Shown one piece after another: positions 36,791 to 50,389 of a stretch of DNA of 64,000 nt (position 1 is the first letter of the stretch; every line of letters starts with the position of its first letter). This DNA comes from Hydractinia symbiolongicarpus (taxonomy: Eukaryota; Cnidaria; Hydrozoa; Anthoathecata; Hydractiniidae). The stretch spans positions 31,151,501 through 31,215,500 of the forward strand of contig NC_079878.1 of assembly GCF_029227915.1 (NCBI RefSeq). Direction: 5' to 3'. The notes under the pieces are model-generated. The model did not search any database, was not told where the DNA came from, and saw only the letters and a program-made list of their open reading frames with translations. The position numbers and the translations under genes were made by a program.

Positions 36791-39700
36791 CTCGGCCCGT
36801 ATAGTCAAAAGTACACAAACAAAATACCCAGGGAGTAAACTCATTTCCCGAACGATTTTTTAAATTATTTTTTCATCACTAAAACGTAGGAGACTTGTAG
36901 TTTTCAAAAATGTTTACATTTTTGATGAGACGATGAATAAAAGAAGTTTAATCGCCGGCAAACGAAAACCTGCGATTTCCCGTAAATCCCGGGCTCGGCC
37001 CGTATAGTCAAAAGTATACAAAGAAAGCACCCTGCGAGTAAACTCATTTCCAGAACGATTTTTTAAATTATCTTTTCACCACTAAAACGCACGAGACTTG
37101 TAGTTTTCAAAAATGTTTTCATTTTTGATGAGACGCTGAATAAAAGAAGTTTAATCGCCGGCAAACGAAAACCCGCGAATTCCCGTAAATCCCGGACTCG
37201 GCCCGCATAGTCAAAAGTATACAAAGAAAATACTCAGGGAGTAAACTCATTTCCAGAACGATTTTTTCAATTATCTTTTCACCACTAAAACCCATGAGAC
37301 TTGTAGTTTTCAAAAATGTTTTCAATTTTGATAAGACGCTGAATAAAAGATGTTTAATCGCCGGCAAACGAAAACCCGCGATTTCCCGTAAATCCCGGAA
37401 TCGGCCCGTATAGTCAAAAGTATACAAAGAAAGTACCCAGGGAGTAAACTCATTTCCCGAACGATTTTTTAAATTATTTTTTCACCACTAAAACGCATCA
37501 GACTTGTAGTTTTGAAAAATGTTTTCATTTTTGATGAGACGCGGAATAAAAGAAGTTTATTCGCCGGCAAACGAAAACCCGCGATTTCCCGTAAATCCCG
37601 GGCTCGGCCCGTATAGTCAAAAGTATACAAAGAAAGTACCCTTCGAGTAAACTCATTTCCAGAACGATTTTTTAAATTATCTTTTCACCACTAAAACGCA
37701 CGAGACTTGTAGTTTTCAAAAATGTTTTCATTTTTGATGAGACGCTGAATAAAAGAAGTTTAATCGCCGGCAAACGAAAACCTGCGAATTCCCGTAAATC
37801 CCGGACTCGGCCCGTATAGTCAAAAGTATATAAAGAAAATACTCAGGGAGTAAACTCATTTCCAGAACGATTTTTTAAATTATCTTTTCACCACTAAAAC
37901 GCATGAGACTTGTAGTTTTCAAGAATGTTTTCATTTTTGATAAGACGCTGAATAAAAGATGTTTAATCGCCGGCAAACGAAAACCCGCGATTTCCCGTAA
38001 ATCCCGGACTCGGCCCGTATAGTCAAAAGTATACAAAGAAAGTACCCAGGGAGTAAACTCATTTCCCGAACGATTTTTTAAATTATTTTTTCACCACTAA
38101 AACGCATGAGACTTGTAGTTTTTTAAAATGTTTTCATTTTTGATGAGACGCGGAATAAAAGAAGTTTAATCGCCGGCAAACGAAAACCCGCGATTTCCCG
38201 TAAATCCCGTGCTTGGCCCGTATAGTCGAGTATATACAAAGAAAGTACCCTGTGAGTAAACTCCTTTCCAGAACGATTTTTTATATTATCTTTTCACCAA
38301 TAAAACGCATGAGACTTGTAGTTTTCAAAAATGTTTTCATTTTTGATGAGACGCGGAATAAAAAAAGTTTAATCGCCGGCAAACGAAAACCCGCGATTTC
38401 CCGTAAATCCCGGACTCGGCCCGTATAGTCAAAAGTACACAAAGAAAATACCCAGGGAGTAAACCCATTTCCCGAACGATTTTTTAAATTATTTTTTCAT
38501 CACTAAAACGTAAGAGACTTGTAGTTTTCAAAAATGTTTTCATTTTTGATGAGACGCTGAATAAAAGAAGTTTAATCGCCGGCAAACGAAAACCCGCGAT
38601 TTCCCGTAAATCCCGGGCTCGGCCCGTATAGTCAAAAGTATACAAAGAAAGCACCCTGCAAGTAAACTCATTTCCAGAACGATTTTTTAAATTATCTTTT
38701 CACCACTAAAACGCATGAGACTTGTAGTTTTCAAAAATGTTTTCATTTTTGATGAGACGCTGAATAAAAAAAGTTTAATAGCCGGCAAACGAAAACCCGC
38801 GATTTCCCGTAAATCCCGGACTCGGCCCGTATAGTCAAAAGTACACAAACAAAATACCCAGGGAGTAAACTCATTTCCCGAACGATTTTTTAAATTATTT
38901 TTTCATCACTAAAACGTAGGAGACTTGTAGTTTTCAAAAATGTTTTCATTTTTGATGAGACGATGAATAAAAGAAGTTTATTTGCCGGCAAACGAAAACC
39001 TGCGATTTCCCGTAAATCCCGGGCTCGGCCCGTATAGTCAAAAGTACACAAACAAAATACCCAGGGAGTAAACTCATTTCCCGAACGATTTTTTAAATTA
39101 TTTTTTCATCACTAAAACGTAGGAGACTTGTAGTTTTCAAAAATGTTTTCATTTTTGATGAGACGATGAATAAAAGAAGTTTAATCGCCGGCAAACGAAA
39201 ACCTGCGATTTCCCGTAAATCCCGGGCTCGGCCCGTATAGTCAAAAGTATACAAAGAAAGCACCCTGCGAGTAAACTCATTTCCAGAACGATTTTTTAAA
39301 TTATCTTTTCACCACTAAAACGCACGAGACTTGTAGTTTTCAAAAATGTTTTCATTTTTGATGAGACGCTGAATAAAAGAAGTTTAATCGCCGGCAAACG
39401 AAAACCCGCGAATTCCCGTAAATCCCGGACTCGGCCCGCATAGTCAAAAGTATACAAAGAAAATACTCAGGGAGTAAACTCATTTCCAGAACGATTTTTT
39501 CAATTATCTTTTCACCACTAAAACCCATGAGACTTGTAGTTTTCAAAAATGTTTTCAATTTTGATAAGACGCTGAATAAAAGATGTTTAATCGCCGGCAA
39601 ACGAAAACCCGCGATTTCCCGTAAATCCCGGAATCTGCCCGTATAGTCAAAAGTATACAAAGAAAGTACCCAGGGAGTAAACTCATTTCCCGAACGATTT

Positions 39701-40945
39701 TTTAAATTATTTTTTCACCACTAAAACGCATCAGACTTGTAGTTTTGAAAAATGTTTTCATTTTTGATGAGACGCGGAATAAAAGAAGTTTATTCGCCGG
39801 CAAACGAAAACCCGCGATTTCCCGTAAATCCCGGGCTCGGCCCGTATAGTCAAAAGTATACAAAGAAAGTACCCTTCGAGTAAACTCATTTCCAGAACGA
39901 TTTTTTAAATTATCTTTTCACCACTAAAACGCACGAGACTTGTAGTTTTCAAAAATGTTTTCATTTTTGATGAGACGCTGAATAAAAGAAGTTTAATCGC
40001 CGGCAAACGAAAACCTGCGAATTCCCGTAAATCCCGGACTCGGCCCGTATAGTCAAAAGTATATAAAGAAAATACTCAGGGAGTAAACTCATTTCCAGAA
40101 CGATTTTTTAAATTATCTTTTCACCACTAAAACGCATGAGACTTGTAGTTTTCAAGAATGTTTTCATTTTTGATAAGACGCTGAATAAAAGATGTTTAAT
40201 CGCCGGCAAACGAAAACCCGCGATTTCCCGTAAATCCCGGACTCGGCCCGTATAGTCAAAAGTATACAAAGAAAGTACCCAGGGAGTAAACTCATTTCCC
40301 GAACGATTTTTTAAATTATTTTTTCACCACTAAAACGCATGAGACTTGTAGTTTTTTAAAATGTTTTCATTTTTGATGAGACGCGGAATAAAAGAAGTTT
40401 AATCGCCGGCAAACGAAAACCCGCGATTTCCCGTAAATCCCAGGCTTGGCCCGTATAGTCGAGTATATACAAAGAAAGTACCCTGTGAGTAAACTCCTTT
40501 CCAGAACGATTTTTTATATTATCTTTTCACCAATAAAACGCATGAGACTTGTAGTTTTCAAAAATGTTTTCATTTTTGATGAGACGCAGAATAAAAAAAG
40601 TTTAATCGCCGGCAAACGAAAACCCGCGATTTCCCGTAAATCCCGGACTCGGCCCGTATAGTCAAAAGTACACAAAGAAAATACCCAGGGAGTAAACCCA
40701 TTTCCCGAACGATTTTTTAAATTATTTTTTCATCACTAAAACGTAAGAGACTTGTAGTTTTCAAAAATGTTTTCATTTTTGATGAGACGCTGAATAAAAG
40801 AAGTTTAATCGCCGGCAAACGAAAACCCGCGATTTCCCGTAAATCCCGGGCTCGGCCCGTATAGTCAAAAGTATACAAAGAAAGCACCCTGCGAGTAAAC
40901 TCATTTCCAGAACGATTTTTTAAATTATCTTTTCACCACTAAAAC
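36791..40945. repeat. 11-monomer (2,233-bp) segmental duplication
   Basis: About 36,791-38,712 recurs at about 39,024-40,945. Shared markers are GTACACAAACAAAATAC (36,811/39,044), GACGATGAATAAAAG (36,929/39,162), GGCCCGCATAG (near 37,200/39,433), GTATATAAAGAAAATAC, CAAGAATGTTTTC and AAACCCATTTCCCG (near 38,463/40,696). Between the copies the GTACACAAACAAAATAC unit is present twice, 203 bp apart (38,841 and 39,044), suggesting a monomer was added at the junction. Differences include CCCGTGCTTGG against CCCAGGCTTGG near 38,208/40,441. Confidence 0.88.
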
Positions 40946-41211
40946 GCACGAGACTTGTAGTTTTCAAAAATGTTTTCATTTTTGATGAGACGCTGAATAA
41001 AAGAAGTTTAATCGCCGGCAAACGAAAACCCGCGAATTCCCGTAAATCCCGGACTCGGCCCGTATAGTCAAAAGTATACAAAGAAAATACTCAGGGAGTA
41101 AACTCATTTCCAGAACGATTTTTTAAATTATCTTTTCACCACTAAAACGCATGAGACTTGTAGTTTTCAAAAATGTTTTCATTTTTGATAAGACGCTGAA
41201 TAAAAGATGTT

Positions 41212-42791
41212 TAATAGCCGGCAAACGAAAACCCGCGATTTCCCGTAAATCCCGGACTCGGCCCGTATAGTCAAAAGTACACAAAGAAAATACCCAGGGA
41301 GTAAACTCATTTCCCGAACGATTTTTTAAATTATTTTTTCATCATTAAAACGTAGGAGACTTGTAGTTTTCAAAAATGTTTTCATTTTTGATGAGACGCT
41401 GAATAAAAGAAGTTTAATCGCCGGCAAAAGAAAACCCGCGATTTCCCGTAAATCCCGGACTCGGCCCGTATAGTCAAAAGTACACAAAGAAAATACCCAG
41501 GGAGTAAACTCATTTCCCGAACGATTTTTTAAATTATTTTTTCATCACTAAAACGTAGGAGACTTGTAGTTTTCAAAAATGTTTTCATTTTTGATGAGAC
41601 GCTGAATAAAAGAAGTTTAATCGCCGGCAAACGAAAACCCGCGATTTCCCGTAAATCCTGGGCTCGGCCCGTATAGTCAAAAGTATACAAAGAAAGCACC
41701 CTGCGAGTAAACTCATTTCCAGAACGATTTTTTAAATTATCTTTTCACCACTAAAACGCACGAGACTTGTAGTTTTCAAAAATGTTTTCATTTTTGATGA
41801 GACGCTGAATAAAAGAAGTTTAATCGCCGGCAAACGAAAACCCGCGAATTTCCGTAAATCCCAGACTCGGCCCGTATAGTCAAAAGTATACAAAGAAAAT
41901 ACTCAGGGAGTAAACTCATTTCCAGAACGATTTTTTAAATTATCTTTTCACCACTAAAACCTATGAGACTTGTAGTTTTCAAAAATGTTTTCAATTTTGA
42001 TAAGACGCTGAATAAAAGATGTTTAATCGCCGGCAAACGAAAACCCGCGATTTCCCGTAAATCCCGGAATCGGCCCGTATAGTCAAAAGTATACAAAGAA
42101 AGTACCCAGGGAGTAAACTCATTTCCCGAACGATTTTTTAAATTATTTTTTCACCTCTAAAACGCATGAGACTTGTAGTTTTCAAAAATGTTTTCATTAT
42201 TGATGAGACGCGGAATAAAAGAAGTTTAATCGCCGGCAAACGAAAACCCGCGATTTCCCGTAAATCCCGGGCTCGGCCCGTATAGTCAAAAGTATACAAA
42301 GAAAGTACCCTTCGAGTAAACTCATTTCCAGAACGATTTTTTAAATTATCTTTTCACCACTAAAACGCACGAGACTTGTAGTTTTCAAAAATGTTTTCAT
42401 TTTTGATGAGACGCTGAATAAAAGAAGTTTAATCGCCGGCAAACGAAAACCCGCGAATTCCCGTAAATCCCGGACTCGGCCCGTATAGTCAAAAGTATAC
42501 AAAGAAAATACTCAGGGAGTAAACTCATTTCCAGAACGATTTTTTAAATTATCTTTTCACCACTAAAACGCATGAGACTTGTAGTTTTCAAAAATGTTTT
42601 CATTTTTGATAAGACGCTGAATAAAAGATGTTTAATCGCCGGCAAACGAAAACCCGCGATTTCCCGTAAATCACGGACTCGGCCCGTATAGTCAAAAGTA
42701 TACAAAGAAAGTACCCAGGGAGTAAACTCATTTCCCGAACGATTTTTTTAAATATTTTTTCACCACTAAAACGCATGAGACTTGTAGTTTT
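41212..42791. repeat. Long-range duplicated block, copy 2
   Basis: This is the partner of 32,281-33,860. The left third (three units carrying CATCACTAAAACGTAGG or CATCATTAAAACGTAGG) also resembles 10.8-11.3 and 12.6-13.1 kb, so the same run of units has been copied at least four times. The GATAAGACGCTG unit with T7-AAATA-T6 at its right end is duplicated once more 406 bp downstream (42,741 and 43,147). Confidence 0.8.
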
Positions 42792-43370
42792 TAAAAATGT
42801 TTTCATTTTTGATGAGACGCGGAATAAAAGAAGTTTAATCGCCGGCAAACGAAAACCCGCGATTTCCCGTAAATCCCGTGCTTGGCCCGTATAGTCGAGT
42901 ATATACAAAGAAAGTACCCTGTGAGTAAACTCCTTTCCAGAACGATTTTTTAAATTATCTTTTCACCACTAAAACGCATGAGACTTGTAGTTTTCAAAAA
43001 TGTTTTCATTTTTGATAAGACGCTGAATAAAAGATGTTTAATCGCCGGCAAACGAAAACCCGCGATTTCCCGTAAATCCCGGACTCGGCCCGTATAGTCA
43101 AAAGTATACAAAGAAAGTACCCAGGGAGTAAACTCATTTCCCGAACGATTTTTTTAAATATTTTTTCACCACTAAAACGCATGAGACTTGTAGTTTTCAA
43201 AAATGTTTTCATTTTTGATAAGACGCTGAATAAAAGATGTTTAATCGCCGGCAAACGAAAACCCGCGATTTCCCGTAAATCCCGGACTCGGCCCGTATAG
43301 TCAAAAGTATACAAAGAAAGTACCCAGGGAGTAAACTCATTTCCCGAACGATTTTTTAAATTTTTTTTTC
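42540..43370. repeat. Dimer (406-bp) duplication with hybrid monomers
   Basis: The T7-AAATA-T6 unit at 42,741 and the GTGCTTGG unit after it recur 406 bp later at 43,147 with local variation. The GTGCTTGG/GAGTATATAC units here (near 42,880 and 43,490) switch to the common type halfway: they have the CCTGTGAG barcode and CTCCTTTCC, but then TTTTAAATTATC and ACCACTAAAACG. The switch lies in the AT block, as if a crossover or conversion tract ended there. Confidence 0.75.
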
Positions 43371-44224
43371 ACCACTAAAACGCATGAGACTTGTAGTTTT
43401 TAAAAATGTTTTCATTTTTGATGAGACGCGGAATAAAAGAAGTTTAATCGCCGGCAAACGAAAACCCGCGATTTCCCGTAAATCCCGTGCATGGCCCGTA
43501 TAGTCGAGTATATACAAAGAAAGTACCCTGTGAGTAAACTCCTTTCCAGAACGATTTTTTAAATTATCTTTTCACCACTAAAACGCATGAGACTTGTAGT
43601 TTTCAAAAATGTTTTCATTTTTGATGAGACGCTGAATAAAAAAAGTTTAATAGCCGGCAAACGAAAACCCGCGATTTCCCGTAAATCCCGGACTCGGCCT
43701 GTATAGTCAAAAGTACACAAAGAAAATACCCAGGGAGTAAACTCATTTCCCGAACGGTTTTTTAAATTATTTTTTCATCACTAAAACGTAGGAGACTTGT
43801 AGTTTTCAAAAATGTTTTCATTTTTGATGAGACGCTGAATAAAAGTTTAATCGCCGGCAAACGAAAACCCGCGATTTCCCGTAAATCCCGGGCTCGGCCC
43901 GTATAGTCAAAAGTATACAAAGAAAGCACCCTGCGAGTAAACTCATTTCCAGAACGATTTTTTAAATTATCTTTTCACCACTAAAACGCACGAGACTTGT
44001 AGTTTTCAAAAATGTTTTCATTTTTGATGAGACGCTGAATAAAAGAAGTTTAATCGCCGGCAAACGAAAACCCGCGAATTCACGTAAATCCCGGACTCGG
44101 CCCGTATAGTCAAAAGTATACAAAGAAAATACTCAGGGAGTAAACTCATTTCCAGAACGATTTTTTCAATTATCTTTTCCCCACTAAAACCCATGAGACT
44201 TGTAGTTTTCAAAAATGTTTTCAA

Positions 44225-45036
44225 TTTTGATAAGACGCTGAATAAAAGATGTTTAATCGCCGGCAAACGAAAACCCGCGATTTCCCGTAAATCCCGGAAT
44301 CGGCCCGTATAGTCAAAAGTATACAAAGAAAGTACCCAGGGAGTAAACTCATTTCCCGCACGATTTTTTAAATTATTTTTTTACCACTAAAACGCATGAG
44401 ACTTGTAGTTTTCAAAAATGTTTTCATTTTTGATGAGACGCGGAATAAAAGAAGTTTATTCGCCGGCAAACGAAAACCCGCGATTTCCCGTAAATCCCGG
44501 GCTCGGCCCGTATAGTCAAAAGTATACAAAGAAAGTACCCTTCGAGTAAACTCATTTCCAGAACGATTTTTTAAATTATCTTTTCACCACTAAAACGCAC
44601 GAGACTTGTAGTTTTCAAAAATGTTTTCAATTTTGATAAGACGCTGAATAAAAGATGTTTAATCGCCGGCAAACGAAAACCCGCGATTTCCCGTAAATCC
44701 CGGAATCGGCCCGTATAGTCAAAAGTATACAAAGAAAGTACCCAGGGAGTAAACTCATTTCCCGCACGATTTTTTAAATTATTTTTTTACCACTAAAACG
44801 CATGAGACTTGTAGTTTTCAAAAATGTTTTCATTTTTGATGAGACGCGGAATAAAAGAAGTTTATTCGCCGGCAAACGAAAACCCGCGATTTCCCGTAAA
44901 TCCCGGGCTCGGCCCGTATAGTCAAAAGTATACAAAGAAAGTACCCTTCGAGTAAACTCATTTCCAGAACGATTTTTTAAATTATCTTTTCACCACTAAA
45001 ACGCACGAGACTTGTAGTTTTCAAAAATGTTTTCAT
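44225..45036. repeat. Dimer (406-bp) tandem duplication
   Basis: CATTTCCCGCACG followed by TATTTTTTTACCAC occurs at about 44,351 and 44,757, exactly 406 bp apart, and is found nowhere else that I noticed. The next unit in both copies has TTTATTCGCCGG and the CTTCGAG barcode. The upstream unit carries CAATTTTGATAAG, a change that breaks the conserved hairpin stem. Confidence 0.85.
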
Positions 45037-45199
45037 TTTTGATGACACGCTGAATAAAAGAAGTTTAATCGCCGGCAAACGAAAACCCGCGAATTCCCGT
45101 AAATCCCGGACTCGGCCCGTATAGTCAAAAGTATATAAAGAAAATACTCAGGGAGTAAACTCATTTCCAGAACGATTTTTTAAATTATCTTTTCACCAC

Positions 45200-46420
45200 T
45201 AAAACGCATGAGACTTGTAGTTTTCAAAAATGTTTTCATTTTTGATAAGACGCTGAATAAAAGATGTTTAATCGCCGGCAAACGAAAACCCGCGATTTCC
45301 CGTAAATCCCGGACTCGGCCCGTATAGTCAAAAGTATACAAAGAAAGTACCCAGGGAGTAAACTCATTTCCCGAACGATTTTTTAAATTATTTTTTCACC
45401 ACTAAAACGCATGAGACTTGTAGTTTTTTAAAATGTTTTCATTTTTGATGAGACGCGGAATAAAAGAAGTTTAATCGCCGGCAAACGAAAACCCGCGATT
45501 TCCCGTAAATCCCGTGCTTGGCCCGTATAGTCGAGTATATACAAAGAAAGTACCCTGTGAGTAAACTCCTTTCCAGAACGATTTTTTATATTATCTTTTC
45601 ACCACTAAAACGCATGAGACTTGTAGTTTTCAAAAATGTTTTCATTTTTGATAAGACGCTGAATAAAAGATGTTTAATCGCCGGCAAACGAAAACCCGCG
45701 ATTTCCCGTAAATCCCGGACTCGGCCCGTATAGTCAAAAGTATACAAAGAAAGTACCCAGGGAGTAAACTCATTTCCCGAACGATTTTTTAAATTATTTT
45801 TTCACCACTAAAACGCATGAGACTTGTAGTTTTTTAAAATGTTTTCATTTTTGATGAGACGCGGAATAAAAGAAGTTTAATCGCCGGCAAACGAAAACCC
45901 GCGATTTCCCGTAAATCCCGTGCTTGGCCCGTATAGTCGAGTATATACAAAGAAAGTACCCTGTGAGTAAACTCCTTTCCAGAACGATTTTTTATATTAT
46001 CTTTTCACCACTAAAACGCATGAGACTTGTAGTTTTCAAAAATGTTTTCATTTTTGATAAGACGCTGAATAAAAGATGTTTAATCGCCGGCAAACGAAAA
46101 CCCGCGATTTCCCGTAAATCCCGGACTCGGCCCGTATAGTCAAAAGTATACAAAGAAAGTACCCAGGGAGTAAACTCATTTCCCGAACGATTTTTTAAAT
46201 TATTTTTTCACCACTAAAACGCATGAGACTTGTAGTTTTTTAAAATGTTTTCATTTTTGATGAGACGCGGAATAAAAGAAGTTTAATCGCCGGCAAACGA
46301 AAACCCGCGATTTCCCGTAAATCCCGTGCTTGGCCCGTATAGTCGAGTATATACAAAGAAAGTACCCTGTGAGTAAACTCCTTTCCAGAACGATTTTTTA
46401 TATTATCTTTTCACCAATAA
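45200..46420. repeat. Dimer amplified to three copies (A-B-A-B-A-B)
   Basis: Unit A (GATAAGACGCTG, GATGTTTAATC, CCAGGGAG barcode) and unit B (TTTTTTAAAATG, GCGGAATAAAAG, GTGCTTGG, GAGTATATAC, CCTGTGAG) alternate three times at 406-bp spacing; B starts its diagnostic tract at 45,518, 45,924 and 46,330. The first two B units end with ACCACTAAAACG, the third with ACCAATAAAACG. Identity between copies is essentially complete by eye, so this is a recent amplification or, less likely, an assembly artefact. Confidence 0.9.
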
Positions 46421-48459
46421 AACGCATGAGACTTGTAGTTTTCAAAAATGTTTTCATTTTTGATGAGACGCGGAATAAAAAAAGTTTAATCGCCGGCAAA
46501 CGAAAACCCGCGATTTCCCGTAAATCCCGGACTCGGCCCGTATAGTCAAAGGTACACAAAGAACATACCCAGGGAGTAAACTCATTTCCCGAACGATTTT
46601 TTATATTATCTTTTCACCACTAAAACGCACGAGACTTGTAGTTTTCAAAAATGTTTTCATTTCTGATGAGACGCTGAATAAAAGAAGTTTAATCGCCGGC
46701 AAACGAAAACCCGCGAATTCCCGTAAATCCCGGACTCGGCCCGTATAGTCAAAAGTATACAAAAAAAATACTCAGGGAGTAAACTCATTTCCAGAACGAT
46801 TTTTTAAATTATCTTTTCACCACTAAAACGCATGAGACTTGTAGTTTTCAAAAATGTTTTCATTTTTGATAAGACGCTGAATAAAAGATGTTTAATCGCC
46901 GGCAAACGAAAACCCGCGATTTCCCGTAAATCCCGGACTCGGCCCGTATAGTCAAAAGTATACAAAGAAAATACGCAGGGAGTAAACTCATTTCCAGAAC
47001 GATTTTTTAAATTATCTTTTCACCACTAAAACGTATGAGACTTGTAGTTTTCAAAAATGTTTTCATTTTTGATGAGACGCTGAATAAAAGATGTTTAATC
47101 GCCGGCAAAAGAAAACCCGCGATTTCCCCTAAATCCCGGACTCGGCCCGTATAGTCAAAAGTATACAAAGAAAGTACCCAGGGAGTAAACTCATTTCATG
47201 AACGATTTTTTAAATTATCTTTTCACCACTAAAGCGCATGAGACTTGTAGTTTTCAAAAATGTTTTCATTTTTGATAAGACGTTGAATAAAAGATGTTTA
47301 ATCGCCGGCAAACGAAAACCCGCGATTTCCCGTAAATCCCGGACTCGGCCCGTATAGTCAAAAGTATACAAAGAAAGTACCCAGGGAGTAAACTCATTTC
47401 CCAAACGATTTTTTAAATTATTTTTTCAACACTAAAACGCATGAGACTTGTAGTTTTTTAAAATGTTTTCATTTTTGATGAGACGCGGAATAAAAGAAGT
47501 TTAATCGCCGGCAAACGAAAACCCGCGATTTCCCGTAAATCCCGTGCTTGGCCCGTATAGTCAAGTATATACAAAGAAAGTACCCTGTGAGTAAACTCCT
47601 TTCCAGAACGATTTTTTATATTATCTTTTCACCAATAAAACGCATGAGACTTGTAGTTTTCAAAAATGTTTTCATTTTTGATGAGACGCGGAATAAAAAA
47701 AGTTTAATCGCCGGCAAACGAAAACCCGCGATTTCCCGTAAATCCCGGACTCGGGCCGTATAGTCAAAGGTACACAAAGAACATACCCAGGGAGTAAACT
47801 CATTTCCCGAACGATTTTTTAAATTATTTTTTCATCACTAAAACGTAAGAGACTTGTAGTTTTCAAAAATGTTTTCATTTTTGATGAGACGCTGAATAAA
47901 AGAAGTTTAATCGCCGGCAAACGAAAACCCGCGATTTCCCGTAAATCCCGGGCTCGGCCCGTATAGTCAAAAGTATACAAAGAAAGCACACTGCGAGTAA
48001 ACTCATTTCCAGAACGATTTTTTAAATTATCTTTTCACCACTAAAACGCACGAGACTTGTAGTTTTCAAAAATGTTTTCATTTCTGATGAGACGCTGAAT
48101 AAAAGAAGTTTAATCGCCGGCAAACGAAAACCCGCGAATTCCCGTAAATCCCGGACTCGGCCCGTATAGTCAAAAGTATACAAAAAAAATACTCAGGGAG
48201 TAAACTCATTTCCAGAACGATTTTTTAAATTATCTTTTCACCACTAAAACGCATGAGACTTGTAGTTTTTAAAAATGTTTTCATTTTTGATAAGACGCTG
48301 AATAAAAGATGTTTAATCGCCGGCAAACGAAAACCCGCGATTTCCCGTAAATCCCGGACTCGGCCCGTATAGTCAAAAGTATACAAAGAAAATACGCAGG
48401 GAGTATACTCATTTCCAGAACGATTTTTTAAATTATCTTTTCACCACTAAAACGTATGA

Positions 48460-49320
48460 GACTTGTAGTTTTCAAAAATGTTTTCATTTTTGATGAGACG
48501 CTGAATAAAAGATGTTTAATCGCCGGCAAAAGAAAACCCGCGATTTCCCCTAAATCCCGGACTCGGCCCGTATAGTCAAAAGTATACAAAGAAAGTACCC
48601 AGGGAGTAAACTCATTTCATGAACGATTTTTTAAATTATTTTTTCACCTCTAAAACGCATGAGACTTGTAGTTTTCAGGAATGTTTTCATTTTTGATGAG
48701 ACGCTTAATGAAAGAAGTTTAATCGCCGGCAAACGAAAACCCGCGATTTCCCGTAAATCCTGGACTCGGCCCGTATAGTCAAAAGTATACAAAGAAAATA
48801 CTCAGGGAGTAAACTCATTTCCAGAACGATTTTTTAAATTATCTTTTCACCACTAAAACGCATGAGACTTGTAGTTTTCAAAAATGTTTTCATTTTTGAT
48901 AAGACGCTGAATAAAAGATGTTTAATCGCCGGCAAAAGAAAACCCGCGATTTCCCCTAAATCCCGGACTCGGCCCGTATAGTCAAAAGTATACAAAGAAA
49001 GTACCCAGGGAGTAAACTCATTTCATGAACGATTTTTTAAATTATTTTTTCACCTCTAAAACGCATGAGACTTGTAGTTTTCAGGAATGTTTTCATTTTT
49101 GATGAGACGCTTAATGAAAGAAGTTTAATCGCCGGCAAACGAAAACCCGCGATTTCCCGTAAATCCTGGACTCGGCCCGTATAGTCAAAAGTATACAAAG
49201 AAAATACTCAGGGAGTAAACTCATTTCCAGAACGATTTTTTAAATTATCTTTTCACCACTAAAACGCATGAGACTTGTAGTTTTCAAAAATGTTTTCATT
49301 TTTGATAAGACGCTGAATAA
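48460..49320. repeat. Dimer (406-bp) duplication of the CATTTCATGAACG block
   Basis: CATTTCATGAACG (48,613/49,019), TCAGGAATG and CTTAATGAAAG recur at 406 bp. The two-unit block also appears at about 50,030, 50,848, 51,660, 52,878 and 55,310, so it is the most widely spread recent block in the 47-56 kb interval. The earliest copy, near 47,195, has CATTTCATGAACG but lacks the CAGGAATG partner. Confidence 0.82.
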
Positions 49321-50389
49321 ATGATGTTTAATCGCCGGCAAACGAAAACCCGCGATTTTCCGTAAATCCCGGACTCGGCCCGTATAGTCAAAAGTATACA
49401 AAGAAAGTACCCAGGGAGTGAACTCATTTCCCGAACGATTTTTTAAATTATTTTTTCACCACTAAAACGCATGAGACTTGTAGTTTTCAAAAATGTTTTC
49501 ATTTTTGATAAGACGCTGAATAAAAGAAGTTTAATCGCCGGCAAACGAAAACCCGCGAATTCCCGTAAATCCCGGACTCGGCCCGTATAGTCAAAAGTAT
49601 ATAAAGAAAATACTCAGGGAGTAAACTCATTTCCAGAACGATTTTTCAAATTATCTTTTCACCACTAAAACGCATGAGACTTGTAGTTTTCAAAAATGTT
49701 TTCATTTTTGATAAGACGCTGAATAAAAGATGTTTAATCGACGGCAAACGAAAACCCGCGATTTCCCGTAAATCCCGGGCTCGGCCCGTATAGTCAAAAG
49801 TATACAAAGAAAGTACCCTTCGAGTAAACTCATTTCCAGAACGATTTTTTAAATTATTTTTTCACCACTAAAACGCATGAGACTTGTAGTTTTTTAAAAT
49901 GTTTTCATTTTTGATGAGACGCTGAATAAAAGATGTTTAATCGCCGGCAAAAGAAAACCCGCGATTTCCCCTAAATCCCGGACTCGGCCCGTATAGTCAA
50001 AAGTATACAAAGAAAGTACCCAGGGAGTAAACTCATTTCATGAACGATTTTTTAAATTATCTTTTCACCACTAAAACGCATGAGACTTGTAGTTTTCAAA
50101 AATGTTTTCATTTTTGATAAGACGCTGAATAAAAGATGTTTAATCGCCGGCAAACGAAAACCCGCGATTTCCCGTAAATCCCGGACTCGGCCCGTATAGT
50201 CAAAAGTATACAAAGAAAGTACCCAGGGAGTAAACTCATTTCCCGAACGATTTTTTAAATTATTTTTTCACCACTAAAACGCATGAGACTTGTAGTTTTT
50301 TAAAATGTTTTCATTTTTGATGAGACGCGGAATAAAAGAAGTTTAATCGCCGGCAAACGAAAACCCGCGATTTCCCGTAAATCCCGTGC

